From Leishmania donovani (taxonomy: Eukaryota > Euglenozoa > Kinetoplastea > Trypanosomatida > Trypanosomatidae): DNA of 64,000 bases. Of this stretch, positions 28,001 through 38,228 are shown one piece after another; position 1 is the stretch's first letter, and each line of letters starts with the position of its first letter. The translations under genes and the position numbers were made by a program. Under the pieces are notes generated by a model. The model ran no database searches and was not told the DNA's origin. It saw only the letters and a program-made list of their open reading frames with translations. The DNA lies in contig NC_018240.1 of NCBI RefSeq assembly GCF_000227135.1, forward strand, positions 441,411 to 505,410. The letters run 5' to 3'.

Positions 28001-28195
28001 CTGGGGGGGGGGCCTTCGGTTTCGTTTCCGGGGGGGGGGGGGCTTTTTGGGGTTTTTGGGGTGGGGGGGGCGCGGGGGGGGGGGGNNNNNNNNNNNNNNN
28101 NNNNNNNNNNNNNNNNNNNNNNNNNNNNNNNNNNNNNNNNNNNNNNNNNNNNNNNNNNNNNNNNNNNNNNNNNNNNNNNNNNNNGGGGGGGGGGT
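28001..28195 (+). repeat. Poly-G tracts flanking an assembly gap
   Basis: Runs of 8 to 13 G separated by short T-rich spacers (for example CTTTTTGGGGTTTTTGGGG) lead up to the gap and G10 follows it. Such spacing could form G-quadruplexes on the + strand, which is the template strand here. Homopolymers at contig ends are also typical of poor sequence, so base-level accuracy is doubtful. Confidence 0.7.
28086..28184. other. Assembly gap (99 N)
   Basis: Exactly 99 N, the same length as two other gaps in this window, which suggests a conventional filler rather than a measured distance. It is flanked on both sides by G homopolymers. Confidence 0.99.
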
Positions 28196-29071
28196 CGTTT
28201 TGCGGTATTTCGGTGTGGGGGCGGCCGCCGTGCGTGGTGCCCAGCCAGGAGGGGCGGGCTTGGCCCCGCCTTTAGGGGTTCCTCGGCGGTGGCGAGGGCG
28301 GGAGGGGCAGCCAACAGAAAAGGGGGGGGGGCGGGGCACATGGAGAAGAAGCAGGAAGGCCGTTGGAAGGCCCCACGGGCAGAGCGGAAATGTTTCGTTT
28401 TTTTATCCTGGCTCGCCGAGCGGCGTCGCACTGCGCGGTGGGTGGCGACGAATGGGTGTCTTTGTTTTTTTTTTTCAACGTGTTCACTCTTCCACGAACC
28501 AACGGACGCATAAACAATCTTAGCTCACCCCCCTGGTGGTATGTGGCGCCGGGGCTGTATGAAGGAATCGGGCCAAGCAACACCGTTTGGCGTCGTTCGA
28601 CCCAGCGCAGGTCAGGCCCGTGGATCGCTCTTCGCATGAACGCATCGCGACGAAGAAAAATAGTGGGCTGATACCGCCAAGGAACCGGCGCGATCCGTAG
28701 AGAGCTGGTCGAGGCGTGGTCATGGCCGCACGCCTCCACGGCACCGCTCCGGCAGACACCTGCCCGCCGGCGCCAAGAGCCCGCAGCCGTAGCCGAGGGC
28801 GGACTCCGCGCAGAGCGTGGGTACTGGACCCGGATGCCACACGCGCTGAGGTGGCCGGCATCGTCGTGAAGGATGAAAAAAAATGCAAGGATCTGCAGCC
28901 ATAGGTCGTGGTGGTGGTGGGTGGCGGAGCGATGCTGCAACAGAGGCGTCGAACGACAACGCCGGCGCAGGGGTAGGGTGGAAGAAGGGCCGTTTGTCAA
29001 GGGGCCGAGGGGAGAAGACGGGCATTCGGGTGCATCATTGGGCGCTCCGCGGTGGCGCACGTTGGAACCAA

Positions 29072-30286
29072 CTAGAACTCGATGAACTTGCCCATGGGAA
29101 TAATTTGGAACCTGCTCTCATCGATACTGGCGTCCTTTAAGGTCTTGCGCAGGACCTGCGGCGGCTCATCGAGCGGCTCGTCGGCGAGCTCAAAGGTACC
29201 CCAGTGCACCGCCACGGCCTGCTGGATGTGCTGGTCCTGAAAGATCTGCACCGCGTGCTCTGGGTCGATGTGGGCGCGCGCCATGAACCACCGCGGTGAA
29301 TACGCGCCGATCGGGAGCGCGGCCATATCCATCGGGCCGAAGTGAGCGTAGATGCTCGTCGAGACATCCGGGTTGTACGCTGTGTCGCCAGCGAAGAAGT
29401 ACTTCTTGTACCGGTTCCACGTCCGCTGTGCCTCGACCAGCACCTCGGAGCTAGACTCGATGCCGCTGGAGGAGATGAGGGTGGGCTTCTCGCACGTAGA
29501 CGCGGGCTTCTGCTGATGCTGCTGCTGGCCTGGCTGCCAGCCGACACACCAGCCGCACCATAGCACCTCATTATCGTCGAAGGCGCTGTGCTTTCCCCAG
29601 TGCTGAGCCGGCGTGCAACCCACCCGGACCCCTTTTACCTCGCACGCCTCGTACCAGTCAAGCGTGGTGATAGACGCGGCCGGCACACCCCACTCTCGGA
29701 GGAAGCGGTCCAGCTTCAGCGGCACCACGAACTGGGCATCGGGGAAGCGGACCGCAACGGCCTTGATGCTGTGCTTGTCCATGTGGTCATAGTGGTTGTG
29801 CGAGACCGTGACAATGTGGATCGGTGGGAGCTGCGCTGCCGTGGCGGCCGGCGGGAACCGGCGCGACGGCCCGGCAAACGACAGTGGCGAGGCACGCTGC
29901 GAGAAGATGGGGTCGAAGAGGACGTTGACGCCATTGGAGAGGCACAGCAGCTGACTCGAGTGACCGATCCAGTACACCCGGTTCTTGGCTGGCTGCGCTT
30001 CGTCGTTACTCATACTCGCCCGCCACTGCGCCACTGACTCGGCCATGTTGCACGGCGCGTACCAGATCTTGCCGAACGCGTCATAGCCTCCTTTCGGCTT
30101 TGGGACGCCGTTGCACGAGTGGGACAGCATCCATTGCATCACTTTCCCGGCCGACGCGCTAGACGACGATGCAAGACCGAGGTTCTTGAAGTGCTTCCCG
30201 TCTCTGTTGCGGTTCGACCAGTACGAACCGATCGCCGCGCGCTTCGGGTATTCAAAGCCTGGCTTTGGCTGCACGGACTCCGGCAT
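29072..30286 (-). CDS. NAPE-PLD: N-acyl-phosphatidylethanolamine phospholipase D (NAPE-PLD)
   Basis: The product is a 404-residue metallo-beta-lactamase-fold enzyme starting MPESVQPKPGF at 30286. NAPE-PLD cleaves N-acyl-phosphatidylethanolamine to an N-acylethanolamine and phosphatidic acid at membranes. The zinc motif HNHYDH is at residues 163-168. Later ligand motifs are all present: TPAQHWGKH, FAGDTAYNPD, PIGAYSPRWFM followed by HIDPEHA, and AVHWGTFELADEP. These match the di-zinc site of the human enzyme, so it should be active. An insertion of about 45 residues rich in Gln and Ser separates LWCGWCVGW from the YFFAGDT strand; the human enzyme is short there. The frame is open for 114 codons upstream, but that part is low complexity and a splice acceptor falls inside it. 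A short upstream ORF overlaps the start. Confidence 0.94.
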   Translation of the reverse strand: MPESVQPKPGFEYPKRAAIGSYWSNRNRDGKHFKNLGLASSSSASAGKVMQWMLSHSCNGVPKPKGGYDAFGKIWYAPCNMAESVAQWRASMSNDEAQPAKNRVYWIGHSSQLLCLSNGVNVLFDPIFSQRASPLSFAGPSRRFPPAATAAQLPPIHIVTVSHNHYDHMDKHSIKAVAVRFPDAQFVVPLKLDRFLREWGVPAASITTLDWYEACEVKGVRVGCTPAQHWGKHSAFDDNEVLWCGWCVGWQPGQQQHQQKPASTCEKPTLISSSGIESSSEVLVEAQRTWNRYKKYFFAGDTAYNPDVSTSIYAHFGPMDMAALPIGAYSPRWFMARAHIDPEHAVQIFQDQHIQQAVAVHWGTFELADEPLDEPPQVLRKTLKDASIDESRFQIIPMGKFIEF

Positions 30287-30379
30287 TGGCAAGCGCACCC
30301 ATATGTGTACGAGTCTTGACGTGGCCTGGTACCGGAGTGTGTATGTGCACACCAAGGCCGAGATGCGAGATGCAGGAAA

Positions 30380-30381
30380 CT
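30380..30381 (-). promoter_or_regulatory. Predicted spliced-leader acceptor for NAPE-PLD
   Basis: On the minus strand TTTTCTTCGCGACCCCCTTTC precedes AG at 30380-30381, 94 bases before the chosen ATG. Using it removes the upstream part of the open frame. It leaves one upstream ATG (30302, out of frame) in the leader. Confidence 0.5.
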
Positions 30382-30747
30382 GAAAGGGGGTCGCGAAGAA
30401 AACGACTTCGCAATGGTGAGGGGAGTACGTTTTTCGTGTGCGCGTTTTGCAGTCTTCTGCCGGTGCAGCCGCACGAAGGAGACGAAGGGAAGCCGTCAGT
30501 GGTGCGCCCACGGAAGAGCCCGGGCGAGAGAAGCGTAGATGAGAGGGATAGAGAAGTGAAACCACACACGCACACGCGCACGCCCAACAACAAAGGCGAC
30601 AACTACGCCAACGCCACGCTGCCGTCATCTGAAAGACGACGGCAATCGCGAAGACGCGAGACAGCTGTCGGGCGTCTGTGTACGCATGTACTCGTTTCTT
30701 CTCACATGTTGTGCGTTTTGCGCTGTTTTCTTCCTCTTTGTCGCCGC

Positions 30748-33096
30748 TTACTTGGCTGGCAGCTCGTGGTAGACGTCTTCGGCCATGGAGGCGGGCAGCC
30801 GCACCGTCTTGTGGCCATTGTACACGTAGTCGCGCGGCGGCTCGCAGCCGGCCACCTCCGTGAGGCTGTACGTCTGAATGACGGACTCGAAGGCGCCAAC
30901 GAGGAAGAGAGCACCGAAGGCGGGGTAGGCGGCGGCGCAGGAGATTCCACCAACAACGTCGCCATCCTCACCGTCGTCCGCCGACACCTCGTCGCTGTTG
31001 CTACCTGCTATCGCAACGTTGGCTGTTTTGGGCTTGTGCATGCTCTTGAAGGCGTCGGCGAGCTGCTGCTGCTGCTGCTGCTGCTGCACCCTGCTGCCTT
31101 CAGAGGGGTACGGCGCCAGGGCGAAGCGACGCGCACACCGCAGCAGTGCCTCCGGCTCGTCGTACACGTGCCACTCTTTCACGAGGCCGTCATCGTAGGA
31201 GCATGTGACGAATACGTCTGGGGTGCGCAGCACGCAAATGTGGCGCCCGAGGCCGCGAAGCTCCTGCCGTGTGCTCGTCACAAGCTGCGGCACGTAGGTC
31301 TCGGCGACAGCTGTGCAGGCGTCTTTGTCCGGGCGGCACGTCCACACGCACACCCTGCCATCGGCACAGCTGGTCACGAGGCGACGGTTCCCGGCAAGCA
31401 CACGAAGCGCAAAACACGCTGTCCCTGGCGTTCGGAGGAAGGCGAGCGGGTACACGACCGGCACAACGCAGCTGAGCGGCACCCGCAGGTCATTCCTGAG
31501 CTCACCGCCTTCGAAGGAAACTGGCACGACCGTGTCCGTTAATCGGTCGCCCACTGTGGCGCCGCCGCCGGAAACCGCCGCCGTGCTCAGCTTGACAGTG
31601 TTCCACACCACGCCGACCGCCGCCCCGCCTGTGACCATACGACCGTGCTTGGGCTTCCACCTGCTCACCTGGCCGGCGCTGCTGCCACCGCGCTCCATCG
31701 CGCGCGCCATCTCCGACTGCACAATCGATGCAGGCAGCACCCACACGTGATGGTTGGCGAGCCGCGAAGCGCGGTACTCCACAATCTTCTCAGAATTGGC
31801 ACTAGAGGCTGTAGGAAGCATGCTGCCTGCGTCGGAGTCATGCCGCAGCGACGCCTCGTAGCGCAACAACGCGCAGGGAAGCGGCGCTTGGTGCTCCTCG
31901 TCCCAGCAGAGCGGGTGGTGCGCGGCGAGCGCGTCGGCTGACGGTGACTCCGGACCGCGCCACGGCAATGCGTTGATGGCCCACACATACACACCGCCCT
32001 CTGTCCCGGCAAACACCCGGCCTGCCAGCTCATCTACTTCTAAACAGTGCACGACGCGGCCGGCATCTCGGGACGGCACCTTCTTCGAGTTGTCCTCGCG
32101 CGCAAACGGGCTGAGAGGGGACAGCATGCCCGTCATGTTCGCACTGCACATGAGCACGTGCTGCAGCGTATAGGAGCGGGCGACCACGTCGACACGCCAC
32201 AGCCGCACGAGACCGGTGTCGTCGCCAGTGAAGACATACACAGCTGTGGGCTCGGCGGCGTGGACGGCATTGCGCCAGTGCTGCAGCGCGCCTTGCAGTG
32301 ACGTGTCGCTCTCTTCCCCAGCCTTGCTACGACTCGGCGTTGCGGTGAAGGCGGAACCTTCCCATAATCTGGTGCTCCGCACCGCGGACGGGTGCGGCAG
32401 ACACGTAATGCCAACCGGTACAGGATGAAACACGCTCACTGCAACACTCGTGTCCCCAGAAGATGCCGCGGAGGCGAAGAGTGTACCTAGGTGGTCCACG
32501 ACTGTCACCGGCTCCTCGCGGGCGTGGCGGTGCAGAAGTCGACGGCCGACGCAGTTGAGCGGTGCGCGACCGCCCTCTGCGATGGCGCGTGCGGCCAAAG
32601 CATCGCCGCGCGCCGCCGCCTGCGCCAGCTCCGTCTCGCGTTTCCAGAGATGGGCTAGCTCGGGCAGCGTGGTCTCGCCGCACTCCGCAACGAGGGCTTC
32701 GAGGAGGTGTGGAGGCAGTAATGGCATGAGAAAGGCGTGCCCGTTGTCTGTGCCAAAGAAGAAGTACTCCACCTGCGTACACGCACCGAGAACAGCGGCG
32801 TTGTGCAGCGCTGCCGCCAGCCGCGAAGCCCGCAGCTCATCTGACACGCTGCCGTCTCCAGCCCACTCAGGCGGTAGTGCCCACGACAGCAGCGCTGCCG
32901 CTTCCTCAGCGCCGAGGGCGGGGACAAGAGTGTAGCCAAGACCGGAAACGAAGTTGAAGGCGCTGTCCTCCAATGTTAAGGCTGCTGCTCGTGCCTTATC
33001 ATTGCATTGCTCATCGTAGAGCGGGGTGCGTAGCGCCGCCGTGTGCGGAGTGGCCGGCACCGCTACAGTCGGGAATATACGCCGCCGAGCCCACAT
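30748..33096 (-). CDS. WD40-repeat hypothetical protein
   Basis: The product is a 782-residue protein. The first ATG in frame is at 33096 (MWARRRIFPTVAVPA); the open frame continues 30 codons upstream without an ATG. The N-terminal third is helical and Ala-rich (ALGAEEAAALLSWALPPEW). Beta-propeller-like blades follow: TAVYVFTGDDTGLVRLWRVD, GRVFAGTEGGVYVWAIN, AGNRRLVTSCADGRVCVWTC, DVFVTCSYDDGLVKEWHVY and FLVGAFESVIQTYSL. These have the GD..GxVxxW pattern of WD40 repeats. A nine-glutamine run encoded by CAG repeats lies near the last blades. The basic N-terminus could be a weak mitochondrial presequence, but this is not certain. Function is unknown; the fold suggests a protein-interaction scaffold. 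Confidence 0.85.
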   Translation of the reverse strand: MWARRRIFPTVAVPATPHTAALRTPLYDEQCNDKARAAALTLEDSAFNFVSGLGYTLVPALGAEEAAALLSWALPPEWAGDGSVSDELRASRLAAALHNAAVLGACTQVEYFFFGTDNGHAFLMPLLPPHLLEALVAECGETTLPELAHLWKRETELAQAAARGDALAARAIAEGGRAPLNCVGRRLLHRHAREEPVTVVDHLGTLFASAASSGDTSVAVSVFHPVPVGITCLPHPSAVRSTRLWEGSAFTATPSRSKAGEESDTSLQGALQHWRNAVHAAEPTAVYVFTGDDTGLVRLWRVDVVARSYTLQHVLMCSANMTGMLSPLSPFAREDNSKKVPSRDAGRVVHCLEVDELAGRVFAGTEGGVYVWAINALPWRGPESPSADALAAHHPLCWDEEHQAPLPCALLRYEASLRHDSDAGSMLPTASSANSEKIVEYRASRLANHHVWVLPASIVQSEMARAMERGGSSAGQVSRWKPKHGRMVTGGAAVGVVWNTVKLSTAAVSGGGATVGDRLTDTVVPVSFEGGELRNDLRVPLSCVVPVVYPLAFLRTPGTACFALRVLAGNRRLVTSCADGRVCVWTCRPDKDACTAVAETYVPQLVTSTRQELRGLGRHICVLRTPDVFVTCSYDDGLVKEWHVYDEPEALLRCARRFALAPYPSEGSRVQQQQQQQQLADAFKSMHKPKTANVAIAGSNSDEVSADDGEDGDVVGGISCAAAYPAFGALFLVGAFESVIQTYSLTEVAGCEPPRDYVYNGHKTVRLPASMAEDVYHELPAK

Positions 33097-33179
33097 GCGG
33101 TTGATAATGGAGGTAGGGGTGGGGGAGAAGGTGTACAAGAAACCTCGATATGCGCCGCGACAGTCGGAGAGGAGGGAGG

Positions 33180-33181
33180 CT
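33180..33181 (-). promoter_or_regulatory. Predicted spliced-leader acceptor for the WD40 gene
   Basis: On the minus strand TTTCTCTTTCTCCCTGCACG leads to GGCAG with AG at 33180-33181, 84 bases before the ATG at 33096. No ATG lies between, which supports that start. Confidence 0.5.
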
Positions 33182-36100
33182 GCCACGTGCAGGGAGAAAG
33201 AGAAATGCTCTGGTCTTACCCTGATCGTGTGTGCGTGTGTGTGTGTGTCTCCACATAAGCGGACGATGTTCTGCCCGTCTCTTGTGTACCACGATTAGCG
33301 TTGGCGTTCGTGTGCGCGTCGCAGGAGCCGACGCGTTACGCCGGAGGGAGACAGGTGGGAGGTTTTTGTTTAGACCGTCGTGAGGGGGTGGAGAGAGGAG
33401 GAAGAGAAGGAACGGATGAAGCGGCGGTCGCATCGCCCGCATGTCGTTCGTTTTGTTTTCTTCTTCCCACAGTTGCGCGTTTTCCGCGAGGGAAGAAGCA
33501 AAAAAAAAAAAAGAGGTGGGCGCCGAAAGGCAACTGCCCATCATATCCCCGTGGACACGCGCCTTGCATTGACCGCATACGCATCCGGAACGAATGCAAG
33601 CCGCTGCCAACCACATACACGTGCACCCTCGAGAAAGAGGGCTTGCGTGTGTGTGTGTGTGCGTGTGTCTCCTTCACCTCACAAAAACCGAACCACAGAG
33701 CGAATTCAATTCTTCCATTTCTAACACAGCTATGGTCCAGCGGCGGCTATGCAGTGCTGTCATGGCGCGCATTCCGATGGCGGTGCTGTGCGCCACAAGC
33801 TGCTGTCCCCCCCTCCCCACTCCAGAAAAAAAAAATGTTTCTTTTTGGTGAACTCCGTTTTTTTTTCCACTTCAGCGCTTACTCTCTTGGCCGCTTAAAT
33901 GGTGCTGTTCAGAGGGAGGAGACAGAGACAGGAGCAGGGCGAGAGAGTGCACACACGCGCACACAAGTGCCCTTACGGGGGGGGGGGAGGGAGGAGATCC
34001 AGTCGGTGTTAGGAGAGAGAGAAGAAGCACAAAACACATAGGGGCACCATCAACGAGACAAGCAAAGCAGATACACACACATACACACACAGAAAGAGAG
34101 AGAGGAGCACAGAGGTGGTTCGCCCAGCGGCGGGTCGGGGGGGGTGACGGTGGGGTGTGTGGGGAAGAGTCGCCGCTTGCCCACCGTCGCCCCGCCCCCT
34201 CCCCCTCTCCTTCACCTTTTTCTTTGCCGCAAGTTGGCCTTTCCACTATCAGCACCTTCATGGCGGTCGGCAAACAGAGAGAGAGAGGACAGGCGATTCA
34301 CCGGTGACATGCCTTCGTAGCTCTTGGAACCTCTCCACAGAGCCCCTCCCCCTTACCTTACCCTGTAGCGATAGACAGAGACCTTCGTGACGAGCAATGT
34401 GGTTTATAGAGACAGGGGAAGAGGAGGGTGAGTGGTGCTGATCAGAACCGGAGAAGAGGAGCACACAGCTCCTCTTCCCCATTCCCTTGACACACACACA
34501 CACACGCACGCACATAGACATAGGAAGATATGCACACGCACAAAGAAAAAAGAAGTAGCACAGGAGTGAGAGAGAGACAAGACACGGAGGAACAAGAACC
34601 CTCCCGACAGAGAGAGAGGTGCACCCGAAGAACGCCGAGCGGCGTCGCAACAACACAGCAAACGCTCTCACCTGTTTTCCAATCTCCTTTTTATTTGAAG
34701 AATGAGGCGAAGGAGGGGGAGAGGAGGAGGAGGAGGGAGGTGAGGTGTGCGCACGCGTGTAAAACGATAAGCAGCACTTTCGGTGGCAGTAGAAATTGCA
34801 TTACTATCCTCGTCATCCGATAGCGGCACCCTTTCCCTCCTCTCGGCACGGCACGCCGGTCAGCACGGGGAGAGCCCTGCCGTTAAACCCACAGCAACGG
34901 GTATACACACACACGCACACTTACATGGGCCACCTCCCTCCCTCCCTCCCCCCAACAAAGACGAAAGAGGAAGTGCAACGGCGGGTCGGTGGGGGTTGAT
35001 GAGGCCGAGGAGAGCACCACCACAGCCATCCACCACAAGAAGAGAGAGGGGGGGGGCATATTGTGCGAAGAGAACGACGACACAAAACAATAGATGGACG
35101 ACAGCGAACACAGACAGAAAAGGGAAATCCCTCGAAACGAAAACGGTCACTAGCCACCACGCGAAGGCTGAGACGATATATGAGGAGGGAGGGGGCAGCG
35201 GCCGTAACGGAGCCAAACGTCCCATACACAGACACACACACACGGAACGAGCGATCGTTTTATTTTTTTTTTCTTTTTATTCGCGCGCGCGCATGTGTGT
35301 ATGTGGATGGAGACGGCGAGGGAGAGGGTAGAAATGGTAATAACAAGAGGCATTCACCTAGCGAACACTAAATACCCCTGCCCCCCCCCCCTGCTTCCCC
35401 CCAAAAAGTCAAAGAACTGTCGTTGGCAAGATGACCAACACGAGAGCGAACAGTACAAAGAGAGGCGAGAGGGAGAACGAAGAGACGTCGTGGAGAACCC
35501 GCCCATGTCAAAGACAGTCACACAGGCATACACGCGCACGTGAAGGAAGAATACACACACACACACAGGGAGAGAGAGAGCGAAAAAGGCTCGAATGAAG
35601 AACGCCATCAGCATCGGCTACACAACGATAAACGACTGACGCCGCCGGCGAGCACGAGTGGCCGAGAGAGAGAGGGAGGGAGGGAAAGAGATACCCCCCC
35701 CACTAAAAGGACGAGGAGAGAGGGCTGTGCGAATCCACATGAGACAAGGATGATGAGACAACACAAGGCGAGAATCACATAGGCGGCCGGCCATCCCTAA
35801 AGGAGAGAGAGAAACGGGAGAAGGGGAGAGAGGGTCGATAGAGGCACACACACACATATATATATATATAGACACGGCAAGAAAAAAGGGGAGAAGAGCG
35901 ACCACAGCAAAAACGAAAAGGAAGAACGATAGAGGGAGAGAGAGAGAGAGCAAGAGCAGGATGACGAGGGAGAAGGGAGGGGCAGCGTGAGGGAGGGGGA
36001 AGGCGTCGATATGGGAGAGGTGCGCTACCGCAGACACGCATTGATACCCCTTACAGTTGCAGAGAGAGAAAATGCGCGTGCGTCTCTATGCGCTAAACAC

Positions 36101-36867
36101 GAACACACAACACAGGTAGAGCGCGCGCGAGATAGGGAGGGAGGGCGGGAGAGGGATGACGAACCAACACGCAAAGAGAATAACCGCAACCAAGAAGGAG
36201 CCAAAACACCACTGGCACACGTAGAAGGGAGAGGGGGTGGGTGGGGGAAGGAGACAGACGTGGAGAAGGGTGACGGGGAAGAGGTCGATCACAAAGAAAC
36301 AGCCAAAAAAAATATAAGATATATGCACATATAATATCTGTGGATGTATAACGATAACATAATAACCAAGGCAACGCATGAAGGAGATGTATGTGCGTGT
36401 GTGTCACCCGTAGGTAGATATATATCTACATACATATATGTATATACGTCCGCGTTCGCCAGCCAAGTAAGGCAATATAACATAACGGCAGGTAGGGCCC
36501 CAACGTGAAAGAGGTAGCATCGACCGCAAAATCCACACGCCTGCTTGCCCAGAGGTTTTCCCCACCAGCCTGTGTACATAGCCACGTACACAGGGGACAC
36601 AAGCATGCATTTTTTTTGTTCTTTTCTCACTGTCTTCGCTTCCCCGATGTTTCGTCCGGGCAAGGTAGGTGGCCAGAGAGAGAGAGAGAAAGACACGGCC
36701 GCCGTTGGTAAACGGACAGTATTTGTGTGCGCGTGTGTGCGCGCGCATGGGCGGAGTTGTCTGTCAGCGACCCAATCAAGATATTAGCATGTGCTCAGAA
36801 CTGCGAAGAGGGAAGGCTCTGCTACGTCACCGCACCGGTGCCACGCCGTGACGCGTGAAATACGCCA
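33182..36867. other. Long intercistronic region, no gene seen
   Basis: About 3.7 kb of simple sequence: GA-rich and CA-rich tracts, A- and G-homopolymers and short TA runs near 35856-35872 and 36418-36445. All open frames on both strands translate to low-complexity cysteine/valine or arginine/serine strings. It probably contains a long 3' UTR of the broken Q/H-rich gene upstream in transcription. Confidence 0.6.
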
Positions 36868-37416
36868 TCACTGCTTCTGCGGGTGTCGCCGCTGCTGCGT
36901 TGTTGGCGCGCCGGTGCCCAATGCTTTTATGTTCGACGGCACCGCTCTTGGGCCAGCCCTGCCAACCTCCGCCTTTTCCCAGGCCTCTCTTGCAGGCTTT
37001 GTGGGACGACCATCATACGGGTACAGCGACAGCGCGGCAGCTGTCTTGCCGGTGTCGTTGTTCAGCAATGACGCCCCCGACAGGCTCGCCCCCTGTGCAA
37101 CGGTGCCGCTCATCGCGCCGGTACCGCGTACCGCGCTCGCTTGGGCGTAACCGACGTTGTTGCTGTTGCTGCCCTCGCTCGGGTTTCGGAGCTGCGGCGG
37201 CACATGTGAAAGCACCTGGGATTGCTGCTGCTGCGGATGGCGCATGTCGCCGTATTTACTCGGCTGGTTCGCCGAAGGAATGGAGGAGCGACGCCGGCTT
37301 GGCGAGGAGATGTGCGGCAAGTAGTTGTCTCTGCCGTTCATCGGCTGCAACTCGTCCGCGGCGCTGCTGCTCATAGTGGGGTGCCGCTGCTGGCGTTGCC
37401 GCGTAATGGGTGACTC
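36868..37416 (-). pseudogene. C-terminal segment of the broken Q/H-rich gene, after an in-frame TAG
   Basis: Immediately past the stop at 37417-37419 the same frame stays open to 36868. The translation keeps the Asn/Ser/Gln-rich character of the upstream segment (for example HISSPSRRRSSIPSANQPSK and GNSNN-like runs). An ATG at 37374 could in principle start a separate 168-residue protein. Continuity of frame and composition favours one gene interrupted by a nonsense codon, a read-through stop or a sequence error. Confidence 0.5.
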
Positions 37417-38228
37417 CTATAAGCTGGGTGCCCGGCCGTGAGACGGTTGATGGTGCGTTGCGGCACCTCCGTCCATCGCACCGGCGCTGCGAGACTCGCT
37501 CGCGCCTTCCCATGAGGACGAGGTAGCCGCCGCGGAGCCCGTCGTGCGGCGCTCAGGTTGCGAGACGTACGTGTCGGTGCACCCCATGGCGTAATTTTTC
37601 GTGGAAGGGTAATACAGGTAGCCGCTATACACGACTCTTGTCGTCGTTGCGCTGGCGCCAATGCCACCACCACCGCAGCGGACGCGGACCGGCGCATTGG
37701 GCCCTGCACCCAGTAACGTGGGCGCCAACGCTCCAGGGCCGCCGCAGATGTCGATCGAATTGTCGACGTTGTACACGTGCGTCATGTCCGCACCTCCTCC
37801 ACTGCTGGCGCTTCGGAAGCTGCCGCTCTCGTTCACCTCGACACTGTTCATACCGCCACTCACGTTGCTGTTCAAGAGGATTGACTTGTTGCTGGGTCCG
37901 CTGCGACCATTGCCGGTGCAACTGTTAAAGTTGCTGTTGCCGCCGCTGCTGCTACCCCTTCGGTTATTCACGGCGTAGCCAGTCCGCTGGTTCGGCGTGC
38001 GCGAGACCACCGGGGCCGCCATGTGCGGTGGCTGTGCGACCATCATACCGCCCACCGTCATGACCGACGCGCTCCCTCCATGCTGCTCGGCGTGCCGGGG
38101 ATGCGATCCGTATATGGCACCGCCGTGAATCCGCATTGCCTCGTCGTCGTCACTGCCGTAAGGGGAGGTGCTAGGTGCCGCTGTGGTGGACTCTGCACCT
38201 GCACGAGAGCCGTTGTAGTAGTCCCCCC
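37417..38228 (-). pseudogene. Middle segment of the broken Q/H-rich gene, shifted frame
   Basis: This segment is open in a different frame from the main ORF. It begins where the main frame loses sense at a run of six C (38223-38228 on +). From DYYNGSRAGAESTTAAPS onward it has convincing coding character (Gly/Ser/Asn-rich, SYGSDDDEA-like, VYSGYLYYPSTKNYAMG) until a TAG at 37417-37419. One base too many in the homopolymer would explain the shift. No domain is recognised. Confidence 0.55.

Larger units (their letters stand above)
27727..29071. other. Intercistronic region with G-rich tract and 99-N gap
   Basis: About 1.35 kb lies between the TM9 start and the NAPE-PLD stop. Left of 27900 it is of ordinary composition. 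From about 28001 to 28195 the + strand is dominated by long G-runs around an assembly gap. Right of the gap the sequence is GC-rich with no accepted coding frame. Confidence 0.6.

Noticed and set aside
28272..29060. 262-codon minus-strand frame downstream of NAPE-PLD
   Set aside because: It is Arg/Pro-rich with no domain, begins beside the G-rich gap, and is probably GC-rich 3' UTR.
33097..33186. Upstream extension of the WD40 gene
   Set aside because: The codon at 33186 is GTG, not ATG, and the predicted splice acceptor at 33180 would cut within it.
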